DNA of 64,000 nucleotides from Aeromicrobium sp. IC_218 (GTDB lineage: Bacteria; Actinomycetota; Actinomycetes; Propionibacteriales; Nocardioidaceae): assembly GCF_004336805.1 (NCBI RefSeq), contig NZ_SJXM01000007.1, positions 1-64,000 on the forward strand, in the 5' to 3' direction. The translations under genes were made by a program, and so were the position numbers. Below, in pieces: positions 9,174-19,700 of this stretch (its first letter is position 1; each line of letters begins with the position of its first letter). Below the pieces are notes generated by a model. That model had not been told where the DNA came from. It saw nothing but the letters and a program-made list of their open reading frames with translations, and searched no databases.

Positions 9174-9935
9174 TCAGCGGCCGAAGCGGCGCTCGCGCCC
9201 GGCGTACGAGCGCAGCGCGCGCAGGAAGTCGACGCGGCGGAACGCCGGCCACAGCGCGTCGCAGAAGTAGAACTCCGAGTGGACGCTCTGCCACAGCAGG
9301 AAGCCCGACAGCCGCTGCTCGCCGGACGTGCGGATGACGAGGTCGGGGTCGGGCATGCCCTTGGTGTAGAGGTGCTCGGCGATGTCGTCGACGTCGAGCG
9401 TGTGGGCGACGTCGGCCAGGCTGCGGCCGGACTCGGCCTCGGTGAGCAGCAGCGACCGGATGGCGTCGGTCAGCTCCTGGCGCCCGCCGTACCCGACGCA
9501 GATGTTGACCACGGAGTCCGGGACGCCGCTGGTCGACTCGGCGGTGCGCTTGAGCCGCTCGGCGGTGTCGGGCGGCAGCAGGTCGAGGCTGCCGAGCAGC
9601 TGCACCCGCCGGCGTCCGGTGCCCGCGAGCGTCTCGGCGAGCTGCTCGATGACGGCGAGCAGACCGCGCAGCTCGTCGGCCGGACGAGCGAGGTTGTCGG
9701 TGGACAGCACCCACAGGGTGACGATCTCGATGCCCAGCTCGTCGCACCAGCCGACGAACTCCACGATCTTGTCCGCGCCGGCCTTGTAGCCCCCCACGAG
9801 GTCGGCTCCGGCACCCTTCGCCCAACGCCGGTTGCCGTCGACGATCGCACCGACGTGACGGGGCAGACGATCGGGCCGGATCTCGCGCTGGAGCCTGCGC
9901 TCGTACAGCTGGTAGACGAGGTGGTTCAGGCCCAT
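9174..9935 (-). CDS. uppS: Isoprenyl (cis-prenyl) diphosphate synthase
   Basis: Condenses isopentenyl diphosphate onto an allylic diphosphate in Z configuration, feeding polyprenyl carrier lipids. The 253 residues carry the cis-prenyltransferase signatures: HVGAIVDGNRRWAK with the catalytic Asp, the glycine and region VGGYKAGADKIVEFV, and near the C-terminus DLVIRTSGEQRLSGFLLWQ and SEFYFCDALWP. Many actinobacteria have two such enzymes; the short Z,E-farnesyl diphosphate synthase is the one encoded beside a hemolysin-III-like gene, so the product may be C15 rather than C50. Start ATG at 9935 sits 7 nt behind TAGAGT on this strand (leaderless). Confidence 0.94.
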   Translation of the reverse strand: MGLNHLVYQLYERRLQREIRPDRLPRHVGAIVDGNRRWAKGAGADLVGGYKAGADKIVEFVGWCDELGIEIVTLWVLSTDNLARPADELRGLLAVIEQLAETLAGTGRRRVQLLGSLDLLPPDTAERLKRTAESTSGVPDSVVNICVGYGGRQELTDAIRSLLLTEAESGRSLADVAHTLDVDDIAEHLYTKGMPDPDLVIRTSGEQRLSGFLLWQSVHSEFYFCDALWPAFRRVDFLRALRSYAGRERRFGR

Positions 9936-9941
9936 GCGGGC

Positions 9942-9948
9942 TACTCTA
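9942..9948. promoter_or_regulatory. Overlapping divergent -10 boxes for uppS and the hemolysin-III-like gene
   Basis: TACTCT on the plus strand (9942-9947) lies 6 nt before the ATG at 9954. On the minus strand TAGAGT (complement of 9943-9948) lies 7 nt before the ATG at 9935. One 7-bp segment therefore supplies both -10 elements, and both transcripts would be leaderless. Confidence 0.65.
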
Positions 9949-9953
9949 GAGCC

Positions 9954-10655
9954 ATGCCAGAGACCAGGACGCCGGACGCTGCCCACGAGCTCGGTGACCG
10001 CCTCCGGGACACGGCACAGGAGATCAAGCCCAAGCTGCGGGGGTGGCTGCACGCCGCCACCTCGCCGCTCGCGTTCTTCAGCTTCCTCGTGCTGCTGGTG
10101 CTTGCCGACGACACCCGGGTGCGGGTCGGTGCGGCCGTGTTCATGGTGTCGGCGCTGCTGCTGTTCACGGTCAGCGCGCTGTACCACACGCGCACCTGGT
10201 CGGACCAGGCTCGCGTGGTCTGGAAGCGCTTCGACCACGCCAACATCTTCATCCTGATCGCCGGCTCGTACACGCCGTTCTCGATCATGCTGCTCGAGCC
10301 CGACCACGCCGCGATCATGCTCAGCCTGGTCTGGGGCGGCGCCCTGCTGGGCGTGTTCTTCCGCATCTTCTGGGTCACCGCGCCGCGCTGGCTGTACGTG
10401 CCGCTGTACCTCGCGCTCGGCTGGGCCGCGGTCATCTACCTGCCCGAGTTCGCCGCGGAGGCGCCCACCTCGGTGTTCGTGCTGATGATCGTCGGCGGCG
10501 GCCTGTACTCGCTCGGCGCCGCGGTCTACGGCTTCAAGAAGCCCGACCCGTGGCCGCGCTGGTTCGGCTTCCACGAGGTGTTCCACACCTTCACCATCGC
10601 CGCGTTCATCGTGCACTACATCGGCGTGAGCATCCTGGCCTACCAGGGCTACTGA
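9954..10655 (+). CDS. Hemolysin III / PAQR family membrane protein
   Basis: A 233-residue polytopic membrane protein with seven hydrophobic segments. PAQR landmarks are present: the early serine-histidine motif in VSALYHTR, the aspartate-histidine pair in WKRFDHANIFILIAGSYTPF, and the late histidines in GFHEVFHTFTIAAFIVHYIGV, which bind zinc in structurally known members and fit a ceramidase-like hydrolase. Bacterial members carry the historical hemolysin III name; haemolysis is not implied. Start ATG at 9954 shares a divergent promoter with uppS. The ORF can be extended upstream in frame, but that part is antisense to uppS. Confidence 0.93.
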   Translation: MPETRTPDAAHELGDRLRDTAQEIKPKLRGWLHAATSPLAFFSFLVLLVLADDTRVRVGAAVFMVSALLLFTVSALYHTRTWSDQARVVWKRFDHANIFILIAGSYTPFSIMLLEPDHAAIMLSLVWGGALLGVFFRIFWVTAPRWLYVPLYLALGWAAVIYLPEFAAEAPTSVFVLMIVGGGLYSLGAAVYGFKKPDPWPRWFGFHEVFHTFTIAAFIVHYIGVSILAYQGY

Positions 10656-10685
10656 GCCCGGCTCCGACTCCGCTCCCGCTCCCGC

Positions 10686-10769
10686 TCCCTGAGCCTGTCG
10701 AAGGGATCCTCTCGACAGGCTCGAGGAGCGGACGCACCTGAGCCCCGCTCCCTGAGCCTGTCGAAGGGA
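10686..10769. repeat. Dispersed palindromic repeat, two full copies and an inverted arm
   Basis: TCCCTGAGCCTGTCGAAGGGA occurs at 10686-10706 and again at 10749-10769, ending one base before the YyaL stop codon. A related inverted arm, CTCGACAGGCTCGAG, lies at about 10711-10725 and can pair with the first copy. Just before them, 10664-10685 is a short CTCCG/CTCCC-rich tract. The same repeat recurs near 28.1, 36.2 and 37.8 kb. Confidence 0.8.
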
Positions 10770-12761
10770 CTAGCCGCCGAGCAGGGACGCGAGCTCGGCC
10801 GGCGTCGTGACCGGCCGGTCGCAGACGAACCGACGGCACACGTACGCGGTCGCGTGCCCGTCGACCAGCCCGCGGTCGGCGAACAGCGGCACGTCGAGCC
10901 CCGGCTCCCCCGCCACCACCACCGCGCCCGGCGACGCGGACGTCAGCGCGGTGCGCCGCAGCGCCGCGAGCTCGTCCCCCGAGCCCACCAGCGCCACCTC
11001 GAGCGGACCGGCCAGCAGCGCCTCGGCGGCGGCCAGCGTCCACCCGGCGAAGCGCGGGTCCTGGCGGGCGATGCCGGCCGCCGACTGCACGCCGGACTCG
11101 GCCGCCTCGCGCCAGCGCTCCTCCCCCGTGACCGCGGCCATCGCCAGCAGGGCGTGGACGACGGCGGACGTGCCCGACGGGTAGGCGTTGTCGGACGGGT
11201 CCTGCGGGCGGACGAGCAGCGCGTCGGCCTCCGCGTCGGTGTCGTGGAAGCCGACCTCGGCGGCGAACCGGTCCAGCACCTGGTCCAGCAGCCCCTGTGC
11301 CCGCTCGAACCAGACCCGGTCACCGGTCACGCCGAGCAGCACGAGGTAGGCCTCGGCGACGCAGCCGTAGTCCTCGAGCACGCCCGCGTGCGCGCCGGCC
11401 CGGCCGTGGCGCGAGACGCGCAGCAGGCGACCGTCGTCGGACGTGTGGACGGTCGCCAGCAGCTCGGCCGCGGCGATCGCGGCGTCCAGGTAGTCGGGGC
11501 GCTCCAGCACGACCGACATCTCCGCCAGCGCGCTGACCGCGAGTCCGTTCCAGGCCGCCACGACCTTGTCGTCGACCGCCGGCTGGGGACGCTCGCCGCG
11601 CGCCTCCAGCAGCCGCCGGCGCACCCGGTCCAGCCGCTCGTCGTCGGCCGGTGGGTCGAGCAGCTGCAGGGTGGAGGTGCCGTGCTCGAACGTGCCCTGC
11701 TCGGTGACGGTGAAGACGTCCGCGGCCCAAGTGCCCTCGTCCGCGCCCAGCACCGCGACGAGCTGCTCGGGCGTCCAGACGTACGTCGCGCCCTCGACCC
11801 CCTCGGTGTCGGCGTCCAGGGCGGAGGCGAAGCCGCCCTCGGACGTCCGCAGGTCGCGCAGCAGGAAGTCCGCGACGTCGGCGGCGACGCGGCGGAACCG
11901 CTCGGCGTGCTCGCCGCGCCGGCTCGCGTGCGTGTAGACGCGGGCGAGCTGGGCGTTGTCGTAGAGCATCTTCTCGAAGTGCGGCACGCGCCAGAACCGG
12001 TCGACGCTGTAGCGGGCGAACCCGCCGGCGAGCTGGTCGTGCATGCCGCCGGCCGCCATCGCCAGCAGCGTGTGGTCGGCCAGGCGCGTCGCCCGCTCGT
12101 CGCCGGTGCGGGACTCGTGGCGCAGCAGCCACTCCAGCACCATCGACGGCGGGAACTTGGGGCTGGTGCCGAAGCCGCCGGCCTCCTCGTCGTAGGTGCG
12201 GGCGAGGGCGTCCAGCGCCCCGTCCAGGTCGGCGGCCGACAGCACCTCGCCGGGCACGTGCCCCGCGCTGCCGAGGTGGTCGACGACCTGCTGGCCGATG
12301 CGCAGCACCTCGTCGCGGCGGTTGCTCCAGGCGTCGTGGAGGGCCTGCAGCACCTGGGTGAACGCCGGCATGCCCTGGGCCGGCACGGGCGGGAAGTACG
12401 TGCCGCTGAAGAACGGCTCGCCCTCGGGCGTCAGCACGCAGGTCATGGGCCATCCGCCCTGGCCGGTCATGGCCTGCACCGCGCGCATGTAGACCGCGTC
12501 GACGTCCGGACGCTCCTCGCGGTCGACCTTGACGTTGACGAAGTGCTCGTTCATGTACGCCGCCGTGGCCGCGTCCTCGAACGACTCGTGGGCCATCACG
12601 TGGCACCAGTGGCACGCGGCGTACCCGACGCTCAGCAGGATCGGCCGGTCCGTCTCGCGGGCCAGCGCGAACGCCTCGGGGCCCCACTCGTACCAGTCGA
12701 CCGGGTTGTCGGCATGCTGGAGCAGGTACGGGCTGGACGCCTGCGCGAGTCGGTTGGCCAT
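10770..12761 (-). CDS. YyaL/spermatogenesis-associated-20-like DUF255 thioredoxin-domain protein
   Basis: A 663-residue protein with an N-terminal thioredoxin-like DUF255 domain (residues about 1-165) and a C-terminal six-hairpin glycosidase-like alpha/alpha toroid. The start [19 protein letters not shown], then [29 protein letters not shown] with its CxxC pair and [12 protein letters not shown] are highly characteristic. Its biochemical role is unsettled. The ATG at 12761 follows TAGCGT by 7 nt on this strand, suggesting a leaderless mRNA; longer upstream in-frame sequence is rejected. The accessory island begins in its promoter region, 26 bp away. Confidence 0.93.
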   Translation of the reverse strand: MANRLAQASSPYLLQHADNPVDWYEWGPEAFALARETDRPILLSVGYAACHWCHVMAHESFEDAATAAYMNEHFVNVKVDREERPDVDAVYMRAVQAMTGQGGWPMTCVLTPEGEPFFSGTYFPPVPAQGMPAFTQVLQALHDAWSNRRDEVLRIGQQVVDHLGSAGHVPGEVLSAADLDGALDALARTYDEEAGGFGTSPKFPPSMVLEWLLRHESRTGDERATRLADHTLLAMAAGGMHDQLAGGFARYSVDRFWRVPHFEKMLYDNAQLARVYTHASRRGEHAERFRRVAADVADFLLRDLRTSEGGFASALDADTEGVEGATYVWTPEQLVAVLGADEGTWAADVFTVTEQGTFEHGTSTLQLLDPPADDERLDRVRRRLLEARGERPQPAVDDKVVAAWNGLAVSALAEMSVVLERPDYLDAAIAAAELLATVHTSDDGRLLRVSRHGRAGAHAGVLEDYGCVAEAYLVLLGVTGDRVWFERAQGLLDQVLDRFAAEVGFHDTDAEADALLVRPQDPSDNAYPSGTSAVVHALLAMAAVTGEERWREAAESGVQSAAGIARQDPRFAGWTLAAAEALLAGPLEVALVGSGDELAALRRTALTSASPGAVVVAGEPGLDVPLFADRGLVDGHATAYVCRRFVCDRPVTTPAELASLLGG

Positions 12762-12786
12762 GCCCGCCACGCTAGCGAGCACGGCC

Positions 12787-12808
12787 GCCCGCCGCCGCGC
12801 GAGACGTC
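12787..12808 (+). repeat. Left copy of 22-bp direct repeat (candidate attL)
   Basis: The core CGCCGCGCGAGACGTC (12793-12808) is identical to 23239-23254. The six bases before it match at five positions, giving 21 of 22 identical in the same orientation. It lies just upstream of the YyaL start, between core genes and the restriction-modification operon. Confidence 0.6.
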
Positions 12809-12996
12809 GTGGCACCGCACCCTCCCGACGATCGGCGCGCGCCCGCCGCGAAGCCGCAGGTGGGGCACAGCCGGCCGACCGGTGAAGGTGTCGGTGCCCC
12901 GTGCGATCCGGCTCGGCTGCCCGGAGATGCCGGAGCCAGGAAGGAAGTCTCGCCGTGTCGCCAACAGGGCCCGCGTCCATCAGTAAGGTTTCGTCC

Positions 12997-14463
12997 GTGA
13001 TCACGGGTGAGTTGAAGAGCAAGATCGACCGCGTCTGGGACGCCTTCTGGTCAGGGGGCATCAGCAACCCGCTGGAGGTCATCGAGCAGATCACCTACCT
13101 GCTCTTCATCCGCCGTCTCGACGACATCCAGACCCTGGCCGAGAAGAAGGCCCGCATCACCAAGACCGAGGTCGGGAACCCGGTCTTCCTGCCCGGTCAG
13201 GCCGATCTGCGCTGGAGCCAGCTCAAGAACACCTCCCCCGAGGTGATGCACAAGACCATCGCCGACGAGGTGTTTCCGTTCCTTCGCGCGCTCGGGGACG
13301 GCAGCACCTACAGCGAGCACATGAAGGATGCCCGCTTCACGATCCCAGCCCCGGCACTGCTGTCCAAGGTCGTCGACATGCTCGACGACATCCCAATGGC
13401 CGACCGCGACACCAACGGCGACCTGTACGAGTACCTGCTGTCTAAGATCGCCTCCGCTGGTGTCAACGGACAGTTCCGTACCCCTCGCCACATCATCGAC
13501 CTGATGGTGAAGATGACCGCGCCGCAGCCCGCCGACGAGATCTGCGACCCGGCCTGCGGCACGGCCGGTTTCCTCGTCACCGCGAGCGAGTACGTCCGCG
13601 ACAACCACGGCGCAGCTCTGCTCGATTCTGTTCAGCGCCAGCACTTCCACCAGTCGATGTTCCACGGCTACGACTTCGACTCCACCATGCTCCGCATCGG
13701 CAGCATGAACATGCTCCTGCACGGCATCGAGTCCCCCGACATCCGCTACCGCGACTCGCTCTCCGAAGGCGCGGCCACAGATGCCGACAAGTACACGCTG
13801 ATCCTCGCCAACCCACCCTTCGCCGGGTCGCTCGACTACGAGTCGACCGCGAAGGACCTCCAGCGGGTCGTGAAGACGAAGAAGACCGAGCTGCTCTTCC
13901 TCGCCCTGTTCCTCAAGCTGCTCAAGCCCGGCGGACGGGCCGCCGTCATCGTGCCCGACGGCGTGCTGTTCGGCTCCTCGAAGGCCCACAAGGACCTGCG
14001 CCGAATCCTGGTCGAGGATCAGAAGCTCGACGCCGTCGTGAAGCTGCCCTCCGGGGTCTTCCGCCCGTACGCCGGCGTCTCGACCGCAATCCTGTTCTTC
14101 ACCAAGACGAACTCGGGAGGCACGGACGACGTCTGGTTCTACGACGTCCGCGCCGACGGCTTCAGTCTCGACGACAAGCGCAACCCGGTCGAGGCCAACG
14201 ACCTCCCCGACGTGCTGAGTCGGTGGTTGAACCTGTCGAAACCCGACTCGCCGGAGAAGGAGCGTGCCCGCACCGAGCAGTCCTTCCTCGTACCCAAGGC
14301 CGACATCGTCGCCCAGGGATACGACCTCTCCGTGAACCGCTACAAGGAGATCGTCCACGACGAGGTCGAGCACCGGGCCCCATCGGCGATCATCGCTGAC
14401 ATCGAGATTCTGGAGGAAGAGATCGCCAAGGGCCTCGCCGAGCTGAAGGCAATGCTCTCGTGA
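12997..14463 (+). CDS. hsdM: Type I restriction-modification system methyltransferase subunit
   Basis: Adenine-N6 DNA methyltransferase subunit that pairs with HsdS to modify the bipartite recognition site and with HsdR to form the nuclease. The 488 residues include the HsdM N-terminal helical domain ([39 protein letters not shown]), [13 protein letters not shown] motif [10 protein letters not shown] at 184-192 and catalytic motif IV NPPF at 272-275. The GTG at 12997 is chosen because it begins the conserved N-terminus and lies 7 nt behind TAAGGT (12984-12989), implying a leaderless start. The next gene overlaps it by 4 bp. First gene of a four-gene operon. Confidence 0.95.
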   Translation: MITGELKSKIDRVWDAFWSGGISNPLEVIEQITYLLFIRRLDDIQTLAEKKARITKTEVGNPVFLPGQADLRWSQLKNTSPEVMHKTIADEVFPFLRALGDGSTYSEHMKDARFTIPAPALLSKVVDMLDDIPMADRDTNGDLYEYLLSKIASAGVNGQFRTPRHIIDLMVKMTAPQPADEICDPACGTAGFLVTASEYVRDNHGAALLDSVQRQHFHQSMFHGYDFDSTMLRIGSMNMLLHGIESPDIRYRDSLSEGAATDADKYTLILANPPFAGSLDYESTAKDLQRVVKTKKTELLFLALFLKLLKPGGRAAVIVPDGVLFGSSKAHKDLRRILVEDQKLDAVVKLPSGVFRPYAGVSTAILFFTKTNSGGTDDVWFYDVRADGFSLDDKRNPVEANDLPDVLSRWLNLSKPDSPEKERARTEQSFLVPKADIVAQGYDLSVNRYKEIVHDEVEHRAPSAIIADIEILEEEIAKGLAELKAMLS

Positions 14464-15623
14464 GGACCGTCGAACTTGGATCCGTCGCCACGATCGAGCG
14501 CAAGGGCGTTGACCCTCTCGCGGTACCTCCGGAAACCCTCTACATCGGACTGGAGCACATCGAACGCGGCGGACGCATCATTGGCCACGACACTGTGGCG
14601 GGCGCGGAGCTCGCGAGCACGAAGTTTCAGTTCAGCCCGGACCACGTCCTCTTCGGGAAACTCCGGCCCAACCTCGGGAAGGTCTGCCGCCCCAATTTCA
14701 CCGGAGTGTGCAGTACGGACATTCTGCCAATCCGTCCCGGCAAGGATCTCGACCGAAACTACCTCGCTTACTATCTCGGGCAGCCGAGCATGGTTGAGTT
14801 CGCCGCTTCGCGCACGTCTGGCGCCAATCTCCCGCGCTTAAGCCCGACGGTGCTGGCAACGTTTCCGGTTCCCCTTCCGCCCCTCCCCGAGCAGCACCGC
14901 ATCGCCGCGATCCTCGACCACGCCGACGCCCTCCGCGCCAAGCGCCGCCAAGTGCTCGCCCACCTCGACTCGTTGTCCCAGTCGATCTTCCACGACATGT
15001 TTGGCGATCTGCATGGAGGTCGATGGGAACGAGTGCCATTCGGCGAACTAGTCCCCCGAGTCGACAACGGCACTAGTCCGAACTGTGAGGCGCGGCCAGC
15101 AGCATCCGACGAGTGGGCCGTGCTCAAGCTCGGTGCTGTCACGTACGGCTACTTCAGGCCCGAGGAGAACAAGGCCTACCTCGGAGACCTCGGCAACATG
15201 GACTCAAACGAGGTTCGCAGCGGGGACGTCCTCATGACCCGCAAGAACACCCGCGAACTAGTTGGCGCCGTGGCGCTCGTCGACGAGGTTCGTCCCCATC
15301 TCCTACTGCCTGACCTCATCTTCCGTTTGCACCTCGACGGATCTCGCCTCGACCGGAGGTACTTCCAGGCTCTGATGATGAACCCGCAGAAGCGTCCTTC
15401 GGTGCGCGACTTGTCAAGCGGATCGGCGTCAAGCATGCCAAACATCTCGAAGGCGAGACTCGCCAAACTTCCGCTTGAGTTGCCGCCGCTCGCGCTCCAG
15501 CGAGAGTTCGCCGCCCGAGTCGATCTCATCGGAGGCCAGCGCGCTCGGGTGGAAGCTGCTTCCGCGGTCGACGACATGCTCTTCGCCTCCCTGCAGTCCC
15601 GCGCCTTCCGAGGGGATCTGTGA
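14460..15623 (+). CDS. hsdS: Type I restriction-modification system specificity subunit
   Basis: Determines the DNA target of the complex through two target-recognition domains. In the 387 residues the first TRD spans about 1-140 and ends at FPVPLPPLPEQHRIAAILD, leading into a helical spacer (DALRAKRRQVLAHLDSLSQS) that sets the half-site distance; the second TRD follows and ends at LPLELPPLALQREFAARVD with a second spacer helix. GTG start at 14460 overlaps the hsdM stop (GTGA), so translation is coupled. Codon use is less GC-rich than neighbours, with a TTA leucine codon at position 127; TRDs are commonly exchanged horizontally. Confidence 0.94.
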   Translation: MRTVELGSVATIERKGVDPLAVPPETLYIGLEHIERGGRIIGHDTVAGAELASTKFQFSPDHVLFGKLRPNLGKVCRPNFTGVCSTDILPIRPGKDLDRNYLAYYLGQPSMVEFAASRTSGANLPRLSPTVLATFPVPLPPLPEQHRIAAILDHADALRAKRRQVLAHLDSLSQSIFHDMFGDLHGGRWERVPFGELVPRVDNGTSPNCEARPAASDEWAVLKLGAVTYGYFRPEENKAYLGDLGNMDSNEVRSGDVLMTRKNTRELVGAVALVDEVRPHLLLPDLIFRLHLDGSRLDRRYFQALMMNPQKRPSVRDLSSGSASSMPNISKARLAKLPLELPPLALQREFAARVDLIGGQRARVEAASAVDDMLFASLQSRAFRGDL

Positions 15624-15626
15624 CCG

Positions 15627-16700
15627 ATGCCCGTTGAGATGAGGATGTGGCGCATCGACGGCGACGAGCCGAAGCCGCTGACCACCTCGGTGCTCCCTGC
15701 GGAGAAGGACCTGCACGAGTTCCTCAAGCGCGACCCGTCCCTCCTCGGCGAGCGCCTGCTGGTGATCGGCAGCGAGGTGATCACGCCGTACGGTCCTCGT
15801 CTCGACCTGCTGGCGATCGACGCCGAGGGCAACCTCCACCTGCTGGAGCTCAAACGCGACAAGACTCCTCGTGAAGTCGTTGCCCAAGTGCTCGACTACG
15901 GCTCGTGGGCGTCGACGCTGTCGCGTGACGACATCATCGACATCGCCACTAAGCACCTCGATCAACCGTTCGAGGCCGCGTTCGAGGACGTCTTCGGAAC
16001 CGCCCCGCCCGATGAGCTCAACGGCGACCTCAGCCTCACCATCGTGGCTACCGAGCTCGACGCCAGCTCCGAGCGCATCGTCAACTACCTGCGCGACTTC
16101 GGCGTTCCGGTCAACGCCGTCTTCTTCTCCTACCTGGAGGACGACGGGCGTCGTTACCTCGCACGCTCCTGGCTTGCCGCGGCCGACGAGGACTCCCCTG
16201 CCACTCCCACCGTCAGCAAGAAGAGCAAGCGGGCGGCCTGGAACGGCGTCGACTGGTACGTCTCCTTCGGGGGCGGCAGGCCATGGGAGGACGCCCGCAC
16301 GTTCGGCTTCGTCTCTGCCGGAGGCGGGAAGTTCTACTCCCAGTCCATCCGCTCCCTCCCAGCGGGATCGAGGATATGGGTCTGCATCCCCGGCGCCGGC
16401 TATGTCGCTGTGGGTACGACACTCGCGCCGGCCAGTCGCTTCGAGAAGGCGAAGGTCCAACTCGATGGCGTGTGGACCGACCTTCCCACGCAGCCCCTCG
16501 CCGGGTCATACAACGCCGGCGACGCCTTCGGTGACGATGACGTCGAGTGGGTCGTACCCGTGGACTGGATCGACACCCGCCCACTGAGCCAGGCGTTCTG
16601 GGAGAAAGGAATGTTCGCCAACCAGAACAGTGCCTGCAAGCTGCGGCAGGAGTTCACTCTCGGACGCTTGGCCGACCACTTCGACATCGAGGGTGAGTGA
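15627..16700 (+). CDS. NucS-like PD-(D/E)XK nuclease with putative PUA/EVE-like C-terminal domain
   Basis: A 357-residue protein embedded in the RM operon, three bases after hsdS and nine before hsdR. The N-terminal domain (about 20-175) resembles the nuclease domain of NucS/DUF91: E31 in DLHEFLKRDPSLLGERL, D60 in GPRLDLLAID and E74-x-K76 in LHLLELKRDK form a PD-(D/E)XK site. After a lysine-serine linker near 195-205 comes a second domain beginning WYVSFGGGRPWEDAR, with GSRIWVCIPGAGYVAVG near 248-263, which resembles the strand pair of EVE/PUA-type modified-base readers. This second assignment is an inference. The combination suggests cleavage of modified or foreign DNA alongside the type I system. 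Confidence 0.75.
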   Translation: MPVEMRMWRIDGDEPKPLTTSVLPAEKDLHEFLKRDPSLLGERLLVIGSEVITPYGPRLDLLAIDAEGNLHLLELKRDKTPREVVAQVLDYGSWASTLSRDDIIDIATKHLDQPFEAAFEDVFGTAPPDELNGDLSLTIVATELDASSERIVNYLRDFGVPVNAVFFSYLEDDGRRYLARSWLAAADEDSPATPTVSKKSKRAAWNGVDWYVSFGGGRPWEDARTFGFVSAGGGKFYSQSIRSLPAGSRIWVCIPGAGYVAVGTTLAPASRFEKAKVQLDGVWTDLPTQPLAGSYNAGDAFGDDDVEWVVPVDWIDTRPLSQAFWEKGMFANQNSACKLRQEFTLGRLADHFDIEGE

Positions 16701-16709
16701 TCGACGACC

Positions 16710-19700
16710 ATGGGGAACTTCGACTTTGTCCGCCGGACGCTGCCCTCTCTGCACGACGACTGCGCCCGTGGCGAGTCGTATCTGTCGTCCGACCCGCGCT
16801 CGGCATGCTTCTACAGTCGCCGGGTGGTCGAGGAGCTCGTCGGCTACCTCTACGACGTCCTCTCTTTGCCCCTCCCCTACCGCGACGACCTCGCGGCGAA
16901 AATCAACGACGCTGCGTTCAAGGCCCGCGTGCCGCAGGGCATCACGCAGAAGCTGACTGCGATCCGGCGCATCGCCAACACGGCCGTCCACGAACAGAGG
17001 CAGATCCGGCCTGACGTGTCGCTGGCCGTGCTGCGCGAGCTGTTCAACGTCGTGGTGTGGACCTCGTACCACCACTCGCCGCAGCCGGACGTCGTGCCGT
17101 TGCAGGCGCAGTTCGATCCAGCACTTGCCGCGAAGGCGGCCCCCCTTTCCCGCGACGAGCTCGCTCGGCTGGCCGCGAGGTTCAAGGCACAGGACGAGGC
17201 GCACGCCCGAGCACTGGCCGAGAAGGACGAGCGGCTCGCTGCCCACGAGGCCGACATCGCCGATCTGAAGGCGCAGATCGCCGCGGCACAGGCCGCCGTC
17301 GCTCCGGACACCCGCGACTACGACGAGACCGCGGCCCGCGACCTCTTCATCGACGTCCTTCTTCACGAGGCGGGGTGGACGCTGGACGAGGCGCGCGACC
17401 GCGAGTACCCCGTCACCGGCATGCCGAACCCTGAGGGCAGAGGCTTCGTCGACTACGTGCTGTGGGGCGCCGATGGTCTTCCGCTGGCCGTGGTCGAGGC
17501 GAAGCGCACGTCGAAGTCCCCCGAAGTCGGTCAGCAGCAGGCCAAGCTCTACGCCGACTGCCTGGAAAAGCAGTTCGGTCGCCGCCCGGTGATCTTCTAC
17601 ACCAACGGCTACGAGCACCGGATCTGGGACGACTCCGGCGGCTACCCGCCGCGAAAGACCCAGGGCTTCTACACCCGCGACGAGTTGGAGCTGCTCGTAC
17701 AGCGCCGCCGTACCAAGCTCCCGCTGTCGGGCGAGCCGGTGAACACCGACATCGCCGGCCGCCCGTACCAGGTCCGGGCGATCAAGGCGGTGAGCGACGC
17801 TTTCGACCGCAAGCAGCGCGAGGCCCTCCTGGTCATGGCGACCGGGTCCGGCAAGACCCGCACCACCATCGCGCTCGTCGACCTGCTGCAGAAGGCCAAC
17901 TGGGCCAAGCGGGTGCTGTTCCTCGCCGACCGCAAGGCCCTAGTGCGCCAGGCGGCGAACGCGTTCAAGGAGCACCTGCCCGGCTCGACCACCATCAACC
18001 TCGTGACCGAGAAGGCGCTCGAGGGTCGCGTCTTCGTCTCGACGTACCCGACGATGATGAACCTCATCAACGAGATCGACGGCGGCCTGCGGCGGTTCGG
18101 GCCCGGCTACTTCGACCTCATCGTGATCGACGAGGCCCACCGCTCCGTGTACGCCAAGTACGGCGCGATCTTCGACTACTTCGACTCGATGCTCGTCGGC
18201 CTGACCGCGACACCGAAGGACGAGGTCGACCACAACACCTACCGCCTGTTCCACCTCGAGGACGGCGTGCCGACCGACAACTACTCCCTCGCCGAGGCCG
18301 TCGATGCCGGCTACCTGGTCCCGCCGAAGGGCGTCAGCGTCGGCACCCAGTTCTTGCGGTCCGGCATCAAGTACGACGACCTCACCGACGAGGAGAAGGA
18401 CCAGTGGGACGCCCTCGACTGGGGTGACGACGGTCCGCCCGTCGAGGTGGGCGCCGAGGAGGTCAACCGGTTCCTGTTCAACGAGGACACCGTCGACAAG
18501 GTGCTCGAGACCCTGATGGTGCAGGGCTACAAGGTCGCCGGCGGTGACCGGCTCGGCAAGACGATCATCTTCGCCAAGAGCCAGCAGCACGCCGAGTTCA
18601 TCGAGAAGCGTTTCAACCTCGCCTACCCCGAGTTCGCCGGCCACTTCGCTCGCGTCATCACCCACGGAACGCCGTACGCCCAGTCGCTGATCGACGACTT
18701 CTCGATCCAGGACAAGGCGCCACACATCGCGATCAGCGTCGACATGCTCGACACCGGCATCGACGTCTCCGAGGTCGTCAACCTTGTCTTCTTCAAGATG
18801 GTGCGCTCAAAGTCGAAGTTCTGGCAGATGATCGGACGAGGTACCCGTCTGAGCCCCGACCTGTACGGACCCGGCGAGGACAAGCAGGACTTCCTCGTCT
18901 TCGACTTCTGCGGCAACCTCGAGTACTTCAGCCAGGACCTCCCCGGCTCCCAGGGGCAGACCCAGAAGTCACTCTCGCAGCGCCTCTTCGAGGCGCGCCT
19001 CGGCCTGGTGACGACCCTCGGCGACACCGAACCGGGCCTCCGGTCATCCACCGTCGAGATCCTCCACACGGTCGTCGCGGGGATGAACCTCGACAACTTC
19101 GTCGTCCGCCCGCATCGGCGTCTGGTCGAGAAGTACGCGTCGCAGGAAGCCTGGGGCAGCATCGTGCCGGAGGACACCGAGGGATTGCTCACGCTGGCCG
19201 GACTCCCGTCGTCCGCCCGTGACGACGACGAGGACGCCAAGCGGTTCGACCTGCTCATCCTGCGCCGCCAGCTGGCCCAGCTCGACGGCGACGCTGTGCT
19301 GGCCGAACGGTTGCGCGAGACCGTCCAGCACATCGCCGCGGCGCTGCTCGGCAAGACAGCGATCCCGAGCGTCGCCGAACAGGCGGTCCTGCTGGAGTCG
19401 GTGGCCGGTGACGAGTGGTGGATCGACGTCACCCTGCCGATGCTGGAGCTCGCCCGAGTCCGCATCCGTGGTCTCGCGCGGTTCATCGAGAAGACGACCC
19501 GCAACCCGATCTACACCGACTTCGAGGACACCATCGGCGAGGGAGTCGAGGTGGTGCTCCCCCGCGTCACGCCTGGCACCAATTTCGAGCGCTTCCGGGC
19601 CAAGGCCGAGGTCTACCTCCGCGAACATCTCGACAACCTCGCCCTCCAGCGCCTGCGTCGGAACAAGCAGCTCACGCCCGGAGACCTGACGGAGCTGGAG

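Noticed and set aside
9954-10655. Reading the hemolysin-III-like gene as a toxin
   Set aside because: The family name is historical; the PAQR histidine/aspartate pattern fits a membrane hydrolase.
12787-12808. Island inserted at a tRNA gene
   Set aside because: No tRNA or tRNA 3' fragment is recognisable at either end of the island; the repeat lies in an intergenic promoter region.
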